From assembly GCF_029338295.1 (NCBI RefSeq), contig NZ_CP119792.1:310001-374000 (forward strand): a stretch of DNA of 64,000 bases. Direction: 5' to 3'. A program made the position numbers and the translations under genes. This document shows positions 35,491 to 44,135 of the stretch, piece by piece. The stretch is from Haladaptatus sp. QDMS2. Lineage in GTDB: Archaea; Halobacteriota; Halobacteria; Halobacteriales; Halococcaceae. Each line of letters opens with the position of its first letter. The stretch's first letter is position 1. The notes beneath the pieces were generated by a model. That model did no database searches. It was given only the letters and a program-made list of their open reading frames with translations, and was not told the origin of the DNA.

Positions 35491-36552
35491 ATGAAAGCAA
35501 TCGCCGTCCATCGCGGCGAGACCACCCCACGTGTCGTCGACGTTCCGCGGCCGACGCCCAACGTTGGTGAAGTGCTCGTTCGAACGCTCCGCGTCGGCAT
35601 CGACGGGACCGACCACGAGGTCATCGAAGGCAACCACGGCGGCTATCCAGCGGGGGCAGACCGTCAAATTCTGGGCCACGAAGCGGTTGGCGTAGTCGAA
35701 GACCCAGGCGATTCGGCGTTCGCGGAGGGCGACCTCGTGGTGCCGACGGTCCGACGACCGCCGGGCGACTCGAACCCCTACTTCGAACGCGGCGAACCCG
35801 ACATGGCTCCAGACGGGATGTACGTAGAGCGGGGAATCGCCGGCGCTGACGGTTACATGGCCGCGTACTTCACGAGTCCACCTGAATTCCTCGTCCGCGT
35901 CCCCGACTCGTTCGCCGCGTTTGGCTTTCTCGTCGAACCACTGAGCAACGCAGAGAAGGCGCTCGAACACGCCGTCTCCGCCCGGTCTGCGTTCGACTGG
36001 CAATCCGAGAGCGCGCTAGTGCTCGGTAACGGCCCGCTCGGCTTGCTAACGGTGGCGTTGTTACAGAACTCGTTCGACCGCGTCTATTGTCTCGGCCGCC
36101 GGGACCGGCCGGACGCCACCATCGACATAATCGAGAAACTGGGGGCGACCTACGTCGATTCGCGGGAGACACCGGTTCCAGCGGTTCCGGACGCCCACGA
36201 GGGTATGGATTTCGTCTTCGAGGCGACCGGCTACGCAAAACACGCCTTCGAGTGTATCGACGCGCTCGCCCCGAACGGCGTGGCCGCGCTGCTCGGCATC
36301 CCCGAAAACTGGACGTTCGAACTCGACGGCGGGCGGCTCCATCGAGAAATTGTCCTCCAGAACAAGGCGCTCATCGGGAGCGTGAACTCTCACGTTCCGC
36401 ACTTCGAGGCGGCGGCAGATTCGCTCGTGTCGTTTCCCGACTGGTTTGTTGATGCGCTCATCACCGACGTCAACCCGCCAGAACAGGTCGCCCGCGCCTT
36501 CGAACGGCGCGACGAGACTATTAAATCCGTCGTCGAGTTCGCCACGAAGTGA
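35491..36552 (+). CDS. gdh: Glucose 1-dehydrogenase, zinc-dependent, haloarchaeal type
   Basis: This medium-chain dehydrogenase has 353 residues and follows the Haloferax glucose dehydrogenase sequence closely by memory. The shared start is MKAIAVHRGE, with LRVGIDGTDHEVIEG and PDMAPDGMYVERGI. Zn ligands are Asp38, replacing the usual Cys, and His63-Glu64 in LGHEAVG, a halophilic trait. Cofactor binding is in ALVLGNGPLGLL. It oxidises D-glucose or similar aldoses with NAD(P)+ to the lactone, the entry to the semiphosphorylative Entner-Doudoroff route. Directly behind ridA, it probably oxidises a sugar freed from the secreted lyases' substrate. Confidence 0.92.
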   Translation: MKAIAVHRGETTPRVVDVPRPTPNVGEVLVRTLRVGIDGTDHEVIEGNHGGYPAGADRQILGHEAVGVVEDPGDSAFAEGDLVVPTVRRPPGDSNPYFERGEPDMAPDGMYVERGIAGADGYMAAYFTSPPEFLVRVPDSFAAFGFLVEPLSNAEKALEHAVSARSAFDWQSESALVLGNGPLGLLTVALLQNSFDRVYCLGRRDRPDATIDIIEKLGATYVDSRETPVPAVPDAHEGMDFVFEATGYAKHAFECIDALAPNGVAALLGIPENWTFELDGGRLHREIVLQNKALIGSVNSHVPHFEAAADSLVSFPDWFVDALITDVNPPEQVARAFERRDETIKSVVEFATK

Positions 36553-36561
36553 ACGCGAACC

Positions 36562-37299
36562 TCACCGATCCCCAACCACGGCGTCGATGACTGCGCCCCA
36601 CAGCGTCGGCAGGTGGTCCCAATCGAGGAACGCGTCGGGTGCCCAGTGGGGTGCACAATCGGTCGCGTAGGCGAAGGTTCCACCCGCACCGTGGTCGCCG
36701 ACGACGAGAAACGGATCGTCCCCGACAGTCGCCCAGACGTCCGCCCCGGGGTCAGCGGTGAACCGGTTGTAGCCGAGAATCGTGGGCCACTCTGCAGGCA
36801 GCGATTCGACGGGAGTCGCGACGTTTTTCGGCGTGACGCCAGCAGGCGTCTCGACGCGGTCGTCGCCCTGTCCGATGGTGACTGGCAGCGCCTTGCCAAC
36901 CGGTGTGGTTCCGTAACGAGCCTGCCCACCTTTCCCCGCGAAACTCATGTACCCGCCGACCATCCCGAGCGCACCGCCATCGGCGACCCACGATTCGAGC
37001 AGCGCACAGCGGTCTACGTCCGTCTCGCCCCCGGCTACTTGCGGGGTAATCTGGAGCGTGTCCGCGCCGACGTCGCTCAGAATCACGAGGTCGTAGGCGT
37101 CGAGTTCGCCCCTCGTTCGGGGAAAGTCAGTGGCCGCGACGTGACACGGCTGGTAGGTCACCGACGCACCGGTGGCTTCGAGCGTCTTGACGAAGCGGCC
37201 GGCAGCCTCTTCGTAGGTGCTGTCTCGGAGCACGTTCTGTCCCTTGATTTCGAACTGGAGCGTCACCCACGACTCCCCAGCGAGGAGAACCTCGACCAT
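36562..37299 (-). CDS. Class I glutamine amidotransferase-like protein (DUF1355/ThuA-like)
   Basis: This flavodoxin-like/GATase1-fold protein has 245 residues. It starts VEVLLAGESWVTLQFEIKG and has STYEEAAGRFVKTLEATG, LDAYDLVILSDVGADTL and GGALGMVGGYMSFAGKGG, which fit the family annotated as putative glutamine amidotransferase (PF07090). No Cys-His-Glu triad typical of true glutaminases is apparent: the usual nucleophile elbow is GGYMSF. ThuA-type relatives partner with Gfo/Idh/MocA dehydrogenases in trehalose oxidation, which is the reason for interest here. It lies 45 bases downstream of the ceramidase-like gene, on the same strand. Confidence 0.75.
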   Translation of the reverse strand: MVEVLLAGESWVTLQFEIKGQNVLRDSTYEEAAGRFVKTLEATGASVTYQPCHVAATDFPRTRGELDAYDLVILSDVGADTLQITPQVAGGETDVDRCALLESWVADGGALGMVGGYMSFAGKGGQARYGTTPVGKALPVTIGQGDDRVETPAGVTPKNVATPVESLPAEWPTILGYNRFTADPGADVWATVGDDPFLVVGDHGAGGTFAYATDCAPHWAPDAFLDWDHLPTLWGAVIDAVVGDR

Positions 37300-37344
37300 G
37301 GCAGACCGTACAGCAACCGGGCCGATAAGCGTGCCGCCGCCGGC

Positions 37345-38664
37345 TTACTCGCTGACGAGCTCGAATCCCACCTCGCGGAACGTCGCCATCGCTTCGGGGG
37401 AGAACTTGCAAGTCGCCACCTCGTAGCCGCCGTCTGGGAACGCCGTCTGGGTGGGAAAGTAGCCGACGTAATCGTCCGCATAGCCGGCGACGAACAGGGT
37501 GTCCGCGGTCGCCGCTGCCTTGAAATCGAGGCCGTGCTGGACGAACGCTTCGCCGGGAATCGTGAGAAACGCGAGCGGGCCGAGTTCGACGTGCGACAGG
37601 CGCGTTTCGAAGGCGTCGACACCCCAGTCGTCGAGTCGGAGTTTCTCCTCTGCGTACCAGCGGTCGAGGAGGAGGTCCGCCCGCTCGTCGTCGGCCGACT
37701 GGAGTTCCGAGAAATCGGGGCGGTCGCCACCACCACCGAGTCGCTCGATTTCCGCGGTCAGGTCGTCGTATCTGGCCTGCAACTGGTCGCGCGAGTCGAG
37801 GTGCTGGATGGCGAGCGACAGTGGTTCGTGGGAAATCGAAATTTCCGGAGTCGAGAGTGGCGTACCCTCTCTGGCGTCATCGAGTGCCGTGAGCGCCGTC
37901 TCCGCGATTGCCTCGCCGACGCCCGCCATGTAGTCGTAGAGGTCGTCACCCGACCGCCGACTGCGGCTGTCTCGGGGGTTGATTTCTGCCGCCGCGCCGT
38001 TTACGAACAACGTCTCCATGTCCGTCTCCGCGCGAACCCGGTCGTAGAGCGTCCCCGGCCAGTCGGCGCTCACGAGCGTCTCCCGAGCGTTCGTACAGAC
38101 GGGATGGCAGGCGAAGTTCACGACGAGCACGTCAGGGCCGGACTCCGTCGTGACCGACAGAACCGCGAGCTCGGGATCAATTGGACCGGATTCGTCGCGG
38201 CGGTTGTGCTGAACCGTGTCGTTGTGGGCGTGCCCCACGCTGAGCGCCGCCGGTTCCAGTCGGTCGTGTGCCGCCTCGATAGCGGCGACGGTGGCGGATT
38301 CGACGGTGGCGACGTAGTCGGTTACCTCCACGTCGTAGGAGAGCAGTGGATTCACTTCGAGGAATTTGCCGGGCATGTACGGTGCGGCGTGAGTGTGCGT
38401 CGCCGTGACCAGCACGTAGTCCAGTTCAAGGTGGGCGACGCGCCGCCTGACGGCCGCCGTGAACTCCTCGAAGACGTTCAGAAGGTCGAGGCTCACGAGC
38501 GCGAACGAGGTGGTCCCGTCGTCGAAAACGAGCGCCTTCGCCGAGAGCGGCGAGTGAACACCGGTCGAGACGCGCTTTCGGGTGCCGGGACCGTAGCCGC
38601 TCAACTGGCGCGGTTCTGCCGGCGTGCAGTCTCGGGCGGCGTAGCCAGCGCGTAATCGAGTCAT
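37345..38664 (-). CDS. Neutral/alkaline ceramidase N-terminal domain protein
   Basis: This protein of 439 residues has the catalytic-domain fold of neutral ceramidase. Zn-site style motifs are VTATHTHAAP, NFACHPVC and HNDTVQHNRR. It lacks the C-terminal immunoglobulin-like domain of true ceramidases and a signal peptide, so it is probably an intracellular amidase or esterase of unknown substrate rather than a sphingolipid enzyme, since archaea lack sphingolipids as far as known. The ATG at 38662-38664 lies about 27 bases from a TTTTGC element. It is transcribed with the amidotransferase-like gene, and divergently from a Gfo/Idh/MocA gene. Confidence 0.8.
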   Translation of the reverse strand: MTRLRAGYAARDCTPAEPRQLSGYGPGTRKRVSTGVHSPLSAKALVFDDGTTSFALVSLDLLNVFEEFTAAVRRRVAHLELDYVLVTATHTHAAPYMPGKFLEVNPLLSYDVEVTDYVATVESATVAAIEAAHDRLEPAALSVGHAHNDTVQHNRRDESGPIDPELAVLSVTTESGPDVLVVNFACHPVCTNARETLVSADWPGTLYDRVRAETDMETLFVNGAAAEINPRDSRSRRSGDDLYDYMAGVGEAIAETALTALDDAREGTPLSTPEISISHEPLSLAIQHLDSRDQLQARYDDLTAEIERLGGGGDRPDFSELQSADDERADLLLDRWYAEEKLRLDDWGVDAFETRLSHVELGPLAFLTIPGEAFVQHGLDFKAAATADTLFVAGYADDYVGYFPTQTAFPDGGYEVATCKFSPEAMATFREVGFELVSE

Positions 38665-38761
38665 ATGTGCCCATCCACCACGCTCGCTCGCAAAACTCTT
38701 TCCCACCGAGTGACAGGCTGTGACACAACGTTTATCGTGTCAGCCCGACGGAGTTCTATCG

Positions 38762-39766
38762 ATGATAGCTATTGGAATCGTCGGCCGTGGACTGATGGCC
38801 AGAACCCACGCGCTCAGGTACGCCCGTCTCCCGAACGCGGCGGTGGTCGGCGTAGCCGCCCGCGGGCGACCGACCGACTTCGCCACCGAGGTCACCGACG
38901 GCGCGACGGCCTACCCCGACGCCGAGACGATGTTCGCTGACGCGGACCTCGACGCGGTCGACATCTGTACGCCGACGGACACTCACCGCGAACTGGTCGA
39001 AGCCGCCGTGGACCACGGCCTCGCGATTCGCTGTGAGAAGCCACTCGCCCGAACCCTGACCGACAGTCGAGCAATCGTCGACGCCGTCACCGCGGCAGAC
39101 GTGCCGTTCTGCCCCGGTCACGTCGTCCGCTTTTTCCCAGAGTACGAGACGGCGAAACGCCGCATCGACGACGGCGTCATCGGCACCGTCGGAAACGTCC
39201 GCGCCTTCCGCGAATCACCCTTCGCCGCGCTGGGAAGCTGGTACCAGAATCGCGCTCGAAGCGGCGGGGCACTGTTCGACCTCGCGCTCCACGACTTCGA
39301 CTTCCTGCGATGGGTCTGTGGCGACGTCGAGCGCGTGTTCGCCCGGCGTTCGGTGGTGGGCAACGAGGAGTACGCGCTCACGACGCTCCGATTCGCAGAC
39401 GGCACCGTCGGCCACGTCGATTCCCGGTGGAGCGACCGGGAGGACGGTGAACTCCTCACCCGGTTCGAGTTCTCGGGAACCGACGGTCACATCAACTATG
39501 ACAGCACGGAATCCAATCCAATCGAAGTGAAACGCGGCGAGGTTCCACCCTTGAGCGACCCGGTAGAGATGCCGCTTGCGACCGACCCCTACACGCGCCA
39601 ACTCGAACACTTCCTCGCGTGCGTGGAGGGGGATGCGACACCCCGCGTGACCGCCGCGGACGCCCTCGAATCGGTCACGGTTGGGCTCGCCGCGCTCGAC
39701 TCCGTGGAACGAGGGGAACCAGTTTACGTAGACGAGTTCGACGGTATAGCCGGAGGGACTTCGTGA
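38762..39766 (+). CDS. Gfo/Idh/MocA family oxidoreductase (copy 1)
   Basis: This NAD(P)-dependent sugar dehydrogenase has 334 residues. The Rossmann motif is IGIVGRGLMARTHALRYAR, the EKP motif is CEKPLA, and the C-terminal alpha/beta domain includes GGALFDLALHDFDFLRW. It most resembles the copy at 43158 (TPTDTHRELVE, GHVVRFFPEYE, HDFDFLRWVCGDVERVFARR). Members oxidise inositols, glycosides or sugars, often at C3. A TTTATCG element at 38729-38735 is correctly spaced for a leaderless ATG at 38762. Its stop overlaps the GTG start of the CapA gene (GTGA), so the two are coupled. Confidence 0.92.
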   Translation: MIAIGIVGRGLMARTHALRYARLPNAAVVGVAARGRPTDFATEVTDGATAYPDAETMFADADLDAVDICTPTDTHRELVEAAVDHGLAIRCEKPLARTLTDSRAIVDAVTAADVPFCPGHVVRFFPEYETAKRRIDDGVIGTVGNVRAFRESPFAALGSWYQNRARSGGALFDLALHDFDFLRWVCGDVERVFARRSVVGNEEYALTTLRFADGTVGHVDSRWSDREDGELLTRFEFSGTDGHINYDSTESNPIEVKRGEVPPLSDPVEMPLATDPYTRQLEHFLACVEGDATPRVTAADALESVTVGLAALDSVERGEPVYVDEFDGIAGGTS

Positions 39767-41025
39767 GCGAACAGTCCACGCTCTCAGTATCTGACGCCAC
39801 AGGAGACGAACCCACCTGGTCGCTGTTCGTCGCGGGGGATTGCTGTCTCGACGAGCAAGCAACGGACCGCCGATTGCTCACCCCGGCGCTCGAATCCCGG
39901 GTGAGGGCGGCAGACTGCGCCGTCGTCAATCTCGAAGCACCGATTCCTACGGACGGCGAACCGATACCGAAGAGTGGTCCGGCGCTCACGACGGCCTCGG
40001 AGACGCCCGCCCTGCTTGGAGAGAGTGGCTTCGACGTGGCGACGCTCGCCAACAACCATAGTTTCGATTACGGCCCCGAGGGAGTTTTCGAGACGATTGC
40101 CGCCTGTGAGGAGGCGGGCCTCGCGACGGTCGGGGCGGGAGAGGACGCGAGCGATGCACTCGCGCCGGTTCGAACGACCGTCGCAGGCAGTGTGGACCTC
40201 GCCGTGTTCAGCGTCTGTGAGCGCGAGTTCGGCGTCGCCGGAGCGGAGACGCCGGGAACCGCGTGGAGCGACCACCCGGCGATAGACGACGCGATTCGAG
40301 ACGCAGCCGAGACGGCGGACGTCGTGGTGGTACTCGGCCACGGCGGCGTCGAGTACGTCCCCTTCTCGCCGCCCGCCCGCCGCTCGCGGTTGCGCGACTT
40401 CGTGGACGCGGGGGCCGACCTCGTCGTCGGCCATCACCCCCACGTCGCCCAGGGGTGGGAGCGATACGAGGACGGCCTCGTCTTCCACAGCCTCGGGAAT
40501 TTTCTGTTCGACCGGCAAGCAGCGGGTGAGACGACCGGTTGGGGACTCGCACTCGACGTGGAATTCGCCGGTGACGCCATCGCAACCGTCGAACTGGTTC
40601 CGACCGAAGTCGAGGATGGAATCGTCGCCGACCTGGGGGCGAACCGGTCGCGTGCGGCCCATCTCGACTACCTGCACCGTCTCGCGGCGTGTACGGCGGA
40701 CGACGATCGGTTTTCGGCGTACTGGCAGTCGGTCGCCCACAGACTGTTCTACGAACGCTACTGGAACTGGTTGCGACCGGGGTTCGACGAGGACCGACTC
40801 CGCGAAATCGACGGGGGACGAGACGGTAGTCGAGACGACGGGGCAGCAACCAACGACCGCGAGGAGTTGCTCGCACTCCTCAACGTGGTCCGCAACGAAT
40901 CCCACCGGGCGGTGGTGACCACCGCGCTCTCGCTGATGACTGACGAACGCCCGGACCACCGGACGAAGGAGACGACCACGACGGTCGAGGAACTGCTGAC
41001 GTGGACGATGCGGGACGAGCCGTGA
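39763..41025 (+). CDS. CapA family (poly-gamma-glutamate synthesis-type) protein
   Basis: This CapA/metallophosphoesterase-like protein has 420 residues. Metal-site style motifs are FVAGDCCLDEQ, VNLEAPI, LANNHSFDYG, VVVLGHGGVEY and VGHHPHVAQGWERYEDGLVFHSLGN, which match the PGA_cap domain. In Bacillus, CapA supports capsule polymer export; in catabolic loci the role is unclear, perhaps phosphodiester hydrolysis. No signal peptide or membrane anchor is seen. The GTG start overlaps the preceding oxidoreductase's stop by 4 bases. The region at residues 345-420 is extra, polar and without recognised domain. Confidence 0.85.
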   Translation: MSEQSTLSVSDATGDEPTWSLFVAGDCCLDEQATDRRLLTPALESRVRAADCAVVNLEAPIPTDGEPIPKSGPALTTASETPALLGESGFDVATLANNHSFDYGPEGVFETIAACEEAGLATVGAGEDASDALAPVRTTVAGSVDLAVFSVCEREFGVAGAETPGTAWSDHPAIDDAIRDAAETADVVVVLGHGGVEYVPFSPPARRSRLRDFVDAGADLVVGHHPHVAQGWERYEDGLVFHSLGNFLFDRQAAGETTGWGLALDVEFAGDAIATVELVPTEVEDGIVADLGANRSRAAHLDYLHRLAACTADDDRFSAYWQSVAHRLFYERYWNWLRPGFDEDRLREIDGGRDGSRDDGAATNDREELLALLNVVRNESHRAVVTTALSLMTDERPDHRTKETTTTVEELLTWTMRDEP

Positions 41026-41045
41026 CCGAGCGTTCCGTCCTCAAA

Positions 41046-41053
41046 TTTTATAT
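41046..41053 (+). promoter_or_regulatory. TATA-like element for leader ORF of the second oxidoreductase
   Basis: TTTTATAT is centred about 26 bases upstream of the ATG at 41076. The main ORF start at 41138 is about 88 bases away, so the RNA most likely begins at the mini-ORF. Confidence 0.5.
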
Positions 41054-41075
41054 GTCGAGGCGACGCGGTAGTGGC

Positions 41076-41141
41076 ATGGTACGCAGAGTGACACGAACGC
41101 CAGCGAATCGACCGGGTCGGCCGCCGAGGTGGGAACGATGA
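41076..41141 (+). CDS. Mini-ORF, 21 codons, overlapping an oxidoreductase start
   Basis: The peptide starts MVRRVTRTPANR and ends PGRPPRWER, extremely Arg-rich. The ATG is correctly spaced from the TATA element for a leaderless transcript, and its TGA overlaps the ATG of the Gfo/Idh/MocA gene at 41138 (ATGA). I infer that ribosomes load at the mini-ORF and reinitiate. Expression is unproven, but the architecture repeats at three other genes. Confidence 0.42.
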   Translation: MVRRVTRTPANRPGRPPRWER

Positions 41142-42154
41142 CCGTCTCAATCGGCCTGCTCTCGACTGCCCACGTCCACACCGGCGGGTTCGCGACCGTT
41201 CTCTCGGAACTCGACGACGTGTCGTTCGTCGGTGTCGCGGACGACGACCAGGACCGTGGGGCCGCGGTCGCAGACCGGTTCGACGTAGACCTGCTCTCGA
41301 CCGACGCGCTCCTCGACAGAGCGGACGGCGTCGTGGTCTGTTCGACGAACGCGACCCACGGCAAGTGGGTTCGCGCCGCCGCTGAGGCCGGCGTGCACGT
41401 CCTCTGTGAGAAACCACTCGCGACGACGCTCGCTGAGGCCCGCGATCTCGTCGAAACCTGTGCGGAGACGGGCGTGACCCTTGGAATGTGCATGCCACTT
41501 CCCTTCACCGAACCGGCCCGCCGCGCACGGGAGGCCTATCAGTCGGGCGCAATCGGGGAGTTGGTGCTCGCGACGGGGACGAATCGCGCGAAACTCCGCA
41601 ATCGCCACAAAACCGGCTGGTCCGCGGACCCGGAGCACGCCGGCGGTGGCGCGGTGATGGACCACACCGTCCACATCGTGAATCTCGTGCGGTGGATTAC
41701 CGGCGGTGAGGTCACGCGCGTTCACGCCGAACTCGCCACGATGGAGGCGGACCTCGACGTGGAAGACGTGAACGTACTTTCGATGGAGTTAGACGACGGC
41801 ACGCCCTTCACGCTCGACGGGTCGTGGGACCGGCCCGAATCCTGGGACTACTGGGGAGATGCCACGCTGAACCTCGTCGGCACGGACGGCGAACTCGCCA
41901 TCGATTGCTTCGACTACACCTTCACCGAAACCCGCGACGGCGGCGAGTCGCCGGGCATCAACTCGGTGTACTGGGGCGACGAACCGAACGCCGGCCTGTT
42001 CGCCGACTTCGTCGCGGCGATTCGTGATGGCCGCGAGACGGTCGTGACCGGCCGCGATGGCCTGCGCGAGGCGGCCGTTTGCCTCGCTGCCTACGAGTCA
42101 GCGGCGTGCGGGGAACCGGTGTCGGTCGCCGACTGGGAGGACGTCGATGCTTGA
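41138..42154 (+). CDS. Gfo/Idh/MocA family oxidoreductase (copy 2)
   Basis: This NAD(P)-dependent sugar oxidoreductase has 338 residues. The opening SIGLLSTAHVHTGGFATVL departs from the usual GxGxxG start. The EKP motif is CEKPLATTL, and AGGGAVMDHTVHIVNLV holds the His used in catalysis in this family. It is closely similar to the copy at 44132 (AEAGVHVLCEKPLAT, GGGAVMDHTVHIV), pointing to duplication. The ATG at 41138 overlaps the stop of a leaderless mini-ORF; a GTG 9 bases upstream is the only other in-frame choice nearby. It is probably a dehydrogenase for an unusual sugar. Confidence 0.9.
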   Translation: MTVSIGLLSTAHVHTGGFATVLSELDDVSFVGVADDDQDRGAAVADRFDVDLLSTDALLDRADGVVVCSTNATHGKWVRAAAEAGVHVLCEKPLATTLAEARDLVETCAETGVTLGMCMPLPFTEPARRAREAYQSGAIGELVLATGTNRAKLRNRHKTGWSADPEHAGGGAVMDHTVHIVNLVRWITGGEVTRVHAELATMEADLDVEDVNVLSMELDDGTPFTLDGSWDRPESWDYWGDATLNLVGTDGELAIDCFDYTFTETRDGGESPGINSVYWGDEPNAGLFADFVAAIRDGRETVVTGRDGLREAAVCLAAYESAACGEPVSVADWEDVDA

Positions 42155-42204
42155 GACAGGGGAGACGTATTTAACGATTGCCGCGAGAGAGTACGTGTAC
42201 GCAG

Positions 42205-43095
42205 ATGACTGAGATTGGCATCGTCGGGTTAGACACGAGTCACGCGGAGGCGTTCGCCTCCGTGCTCGACGAGATGGCGGACGTGACCGTGAGCGGGGTG
42301 TGGGACGGCAATGCCGTCCGGAGCGACGAGTACGTGGAGGCGTTCTGTCGCGACAACCGCGCGACCCGGTACGACGACGTGGCCGCCCTCGCCGAGTCCG
42401 TGGACGCCGCGATGGTCCTCACCGTCGATTGGGAGTCCCACGTCCCGCTCGCGACGACGTTCCTCGATGCGGGCCTTCCGACGATGGTGGACAAGCCCAT
42501 CGCCGGAACGGTGGACGACCTCTCACGACTGACGGCTGCGACACAGAACGCGCCCCTGTTCGGCGGTTCTGCCGTTCCGTTTCACCGCTCGTTCGCGGAT
42601 TTCCCCCGCGGCGGACGCGGCCGCACACTGTACGCCGCCGGGTTCAACGATTACTTCTACTATCGCGTCCATCTCACCGACACGATTCGCTTCCTCGCGG
42701 GGCAAAACTGGACGCGGGTGAAACGCGCCGCGGAACCGGGGACGACGGTCGATGTCGAATTCGAAAATCACACCCACGCGACGCTCCGCTTCGACGGCAG
42801 TCCCGACGATGGGATGTTCAGCGTCCTCGATGTGGGTGAAACGACCAACGCTGTAGCCATCGAAAGCAATCGCGATTCGCTCGCGGCGATGTATCACCCG
42901 TTCATTGAGTCGTTCCTGGACGTGGTGGCCGGCGAACGCGACGACACCGACCGACTGCTCGACGCGGCGACGCTGCAACTCGCCGTCGAAGCGACCATCG
43001 ACACCGGCGACGCGATTACGCCTGAAAGCGAGGCGCTGGCCGCGATATCGGTGGACAGCGCGCCGTTCCTCGCAGACTACAATCCGTACTACTGA
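42205..43095 (+). CDS. Gfo/Idh/MocA family oxidoreductase (copy 3, divergent)
   Basis: This shorter, divergent member has 296 residues. It starts TEIGIVGLDTSHAEAFASVL and has DKP (VDKPIAGTVDDL) where EKP is usual, so the cofactor or proton relay may differ. The C-terminal domain contains YYRVHLTDTIRFLAG. A TATTTAACG element at 42166-42174 is spaced for a leaderless ATG at 42205; an in-frame TTG upstream was rejected. It stands between two pairs of duplicated oxidoreductases. The substrate is unknown. Confidence 0.85.
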   Translation: MTEIGIVGLDTSHAEAFASVLDEMADVTVSGVWDGNAVRSDEYVEAFCRDNRATRYDDVAALAESVDAAMVLTVDWESHVPLATTFLDAGLPTMVDKPIAGTVDDLSRLTAATQNAPLFGGSAVPFHRSFADFPRGGRGRTLYAAGFNDYFYYRVHLTDTIRFLAGQNWTRVKRAAEPGTTVDVEFENHTHATLRFDGSPDDGMFSVLDVGETTNAVAIESNRDSLAAMYHPFIESFLDVVAGERDDTDRLLDAATLQLAVEATIDTGDAITPESEALAAISVDSAPFLADYNPYY

Positions 43096-43157
43096 GCGCA
43101 GTCACACACGCCGTTTTCGCCCCCTCGTTTTATGCTACCAGAACCCACATTCGGACT

Positions 43158-44135
43158 GTGACCCGTGTCGGAATCGCGGGGACGGGTTTCATGGCCCGAA
43201 CCCACCTACAGCAGTACCGTGAACTGGGCGCGAACGTCGTCGCCGTCGCCGCGACGAGCGACCCGACCCCGTTCGTCGAACGCCACGACCTCGAAGCAAC
43301 CGCCCACACGAGCGTCGCTGACCTCTGTGAATCGAGCGAGGTGGATTGTCTCTCCATCTGCACCCCAACCGACACCCACCGCGAACTCGTCGAATGCGCC
43401 GCAGACCACGGCATCGACGTGCTCCTCGAAAAACCGATTGCGGGAACCCTCGCGGACGCCGCCGCAATCGAACGCGCCGTGAGCGAGAGCGAGATTTCGC
43501 TGCTCGTCGGCCACGTCCTCCGGTTCGACCCCGGCTACGAGCGGGCCAGAGACGTGGTCGAAACCGACGGAATCGGTGCGCCCGGCGTCGCTCGCGCTCG
43601 ACGACTGTCGCCGTTTCCCGACTGGGGATCAGGCGACTGGTACGCAGACCGCGAACGAAGCGGCGGGCTGTTCCTCGACCTCTCGATTCACGACCTCGAC
43701 TATCTGCGGTCGTTGTGGGGGCCGGTCGAGCGCGTGTTCGCCCGGCGAACCGCCGGCGAGAAATTCGAGCATGGATTCGCGACGCTCCGCTTCGAGAACG
43801 GCGCGGTTGGCTACGTCGAGGCGTCGTGGGCACAACCAGAAGCTCGGAAACTCACGAGCGAACTCGAACTCGCCGGAGATGGTGGCGTCGTCGAACTTTC
43901 GAGCGACGACCACCGGCCTGTTCGAGAGTTCACCGACGACGAAGTCCGGGTCGAACGGCCGGTTTCGGCTGACGGCTACCGCCGGGAGGTCGAACACTTC
44001 CTCGCGTGCGTCGAATCGGGTGAACGACCGGCTGTGACAGTGGACGAGGCGACGACCGCGCTCAGACTGGCACTCGCGGCGAGGGAATCCGCAGCTAGCG
44101 GGCGACCAGTCGCGCCCGAGGAGGTGGACAAATGA
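43158..44135 (+). CDS. Gfo/Idh/MocA family oxidoreductase (copy 4)
   Basis: This protein of 325 residues has the Rossmann motif VGIAGTGFMARTHLQQY, the EKP motif LEKPIAG and GGLFLDLSIHDLDYLR in the substrate domain. It resembles the copy at 38762 over its whole length. The start is GTG at 43158, supported by a TTTTATG element at 43127-43133 about 27 bases upstream. Its stop overlaps the ATG of the next oxidoreductase (ATGA), so these two dehydrogenases are produced together and may act in sequence or as a pair. Confidence 0.9.
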   Translation: MTRVGIAGTGFMARTHLQQYRELGANVVAVAATSDPTPFVERHDLEATAHTSVADLCESSEVDCLSICTPTDTHRELVECAADHGIDVLLEKPIAGTLADAAAIERAVSESEISLLVGHVLRFDPGYERARDVVETDGIGAPGVARARRLSPFPDWGSGDWYADRERSGGLFLDLSIHDLDYLRSLWGPVERVFARRTAGEKFEHGFATLRFENGAVGYVEASWAQPEARKLTSELELAGDGGVVELSSDDHRPVREFTDDEVRVERPVSADGYRREVEHFLACVESGERPAVTVDEATTALRLALAARESAASGRPVAPEEVDK

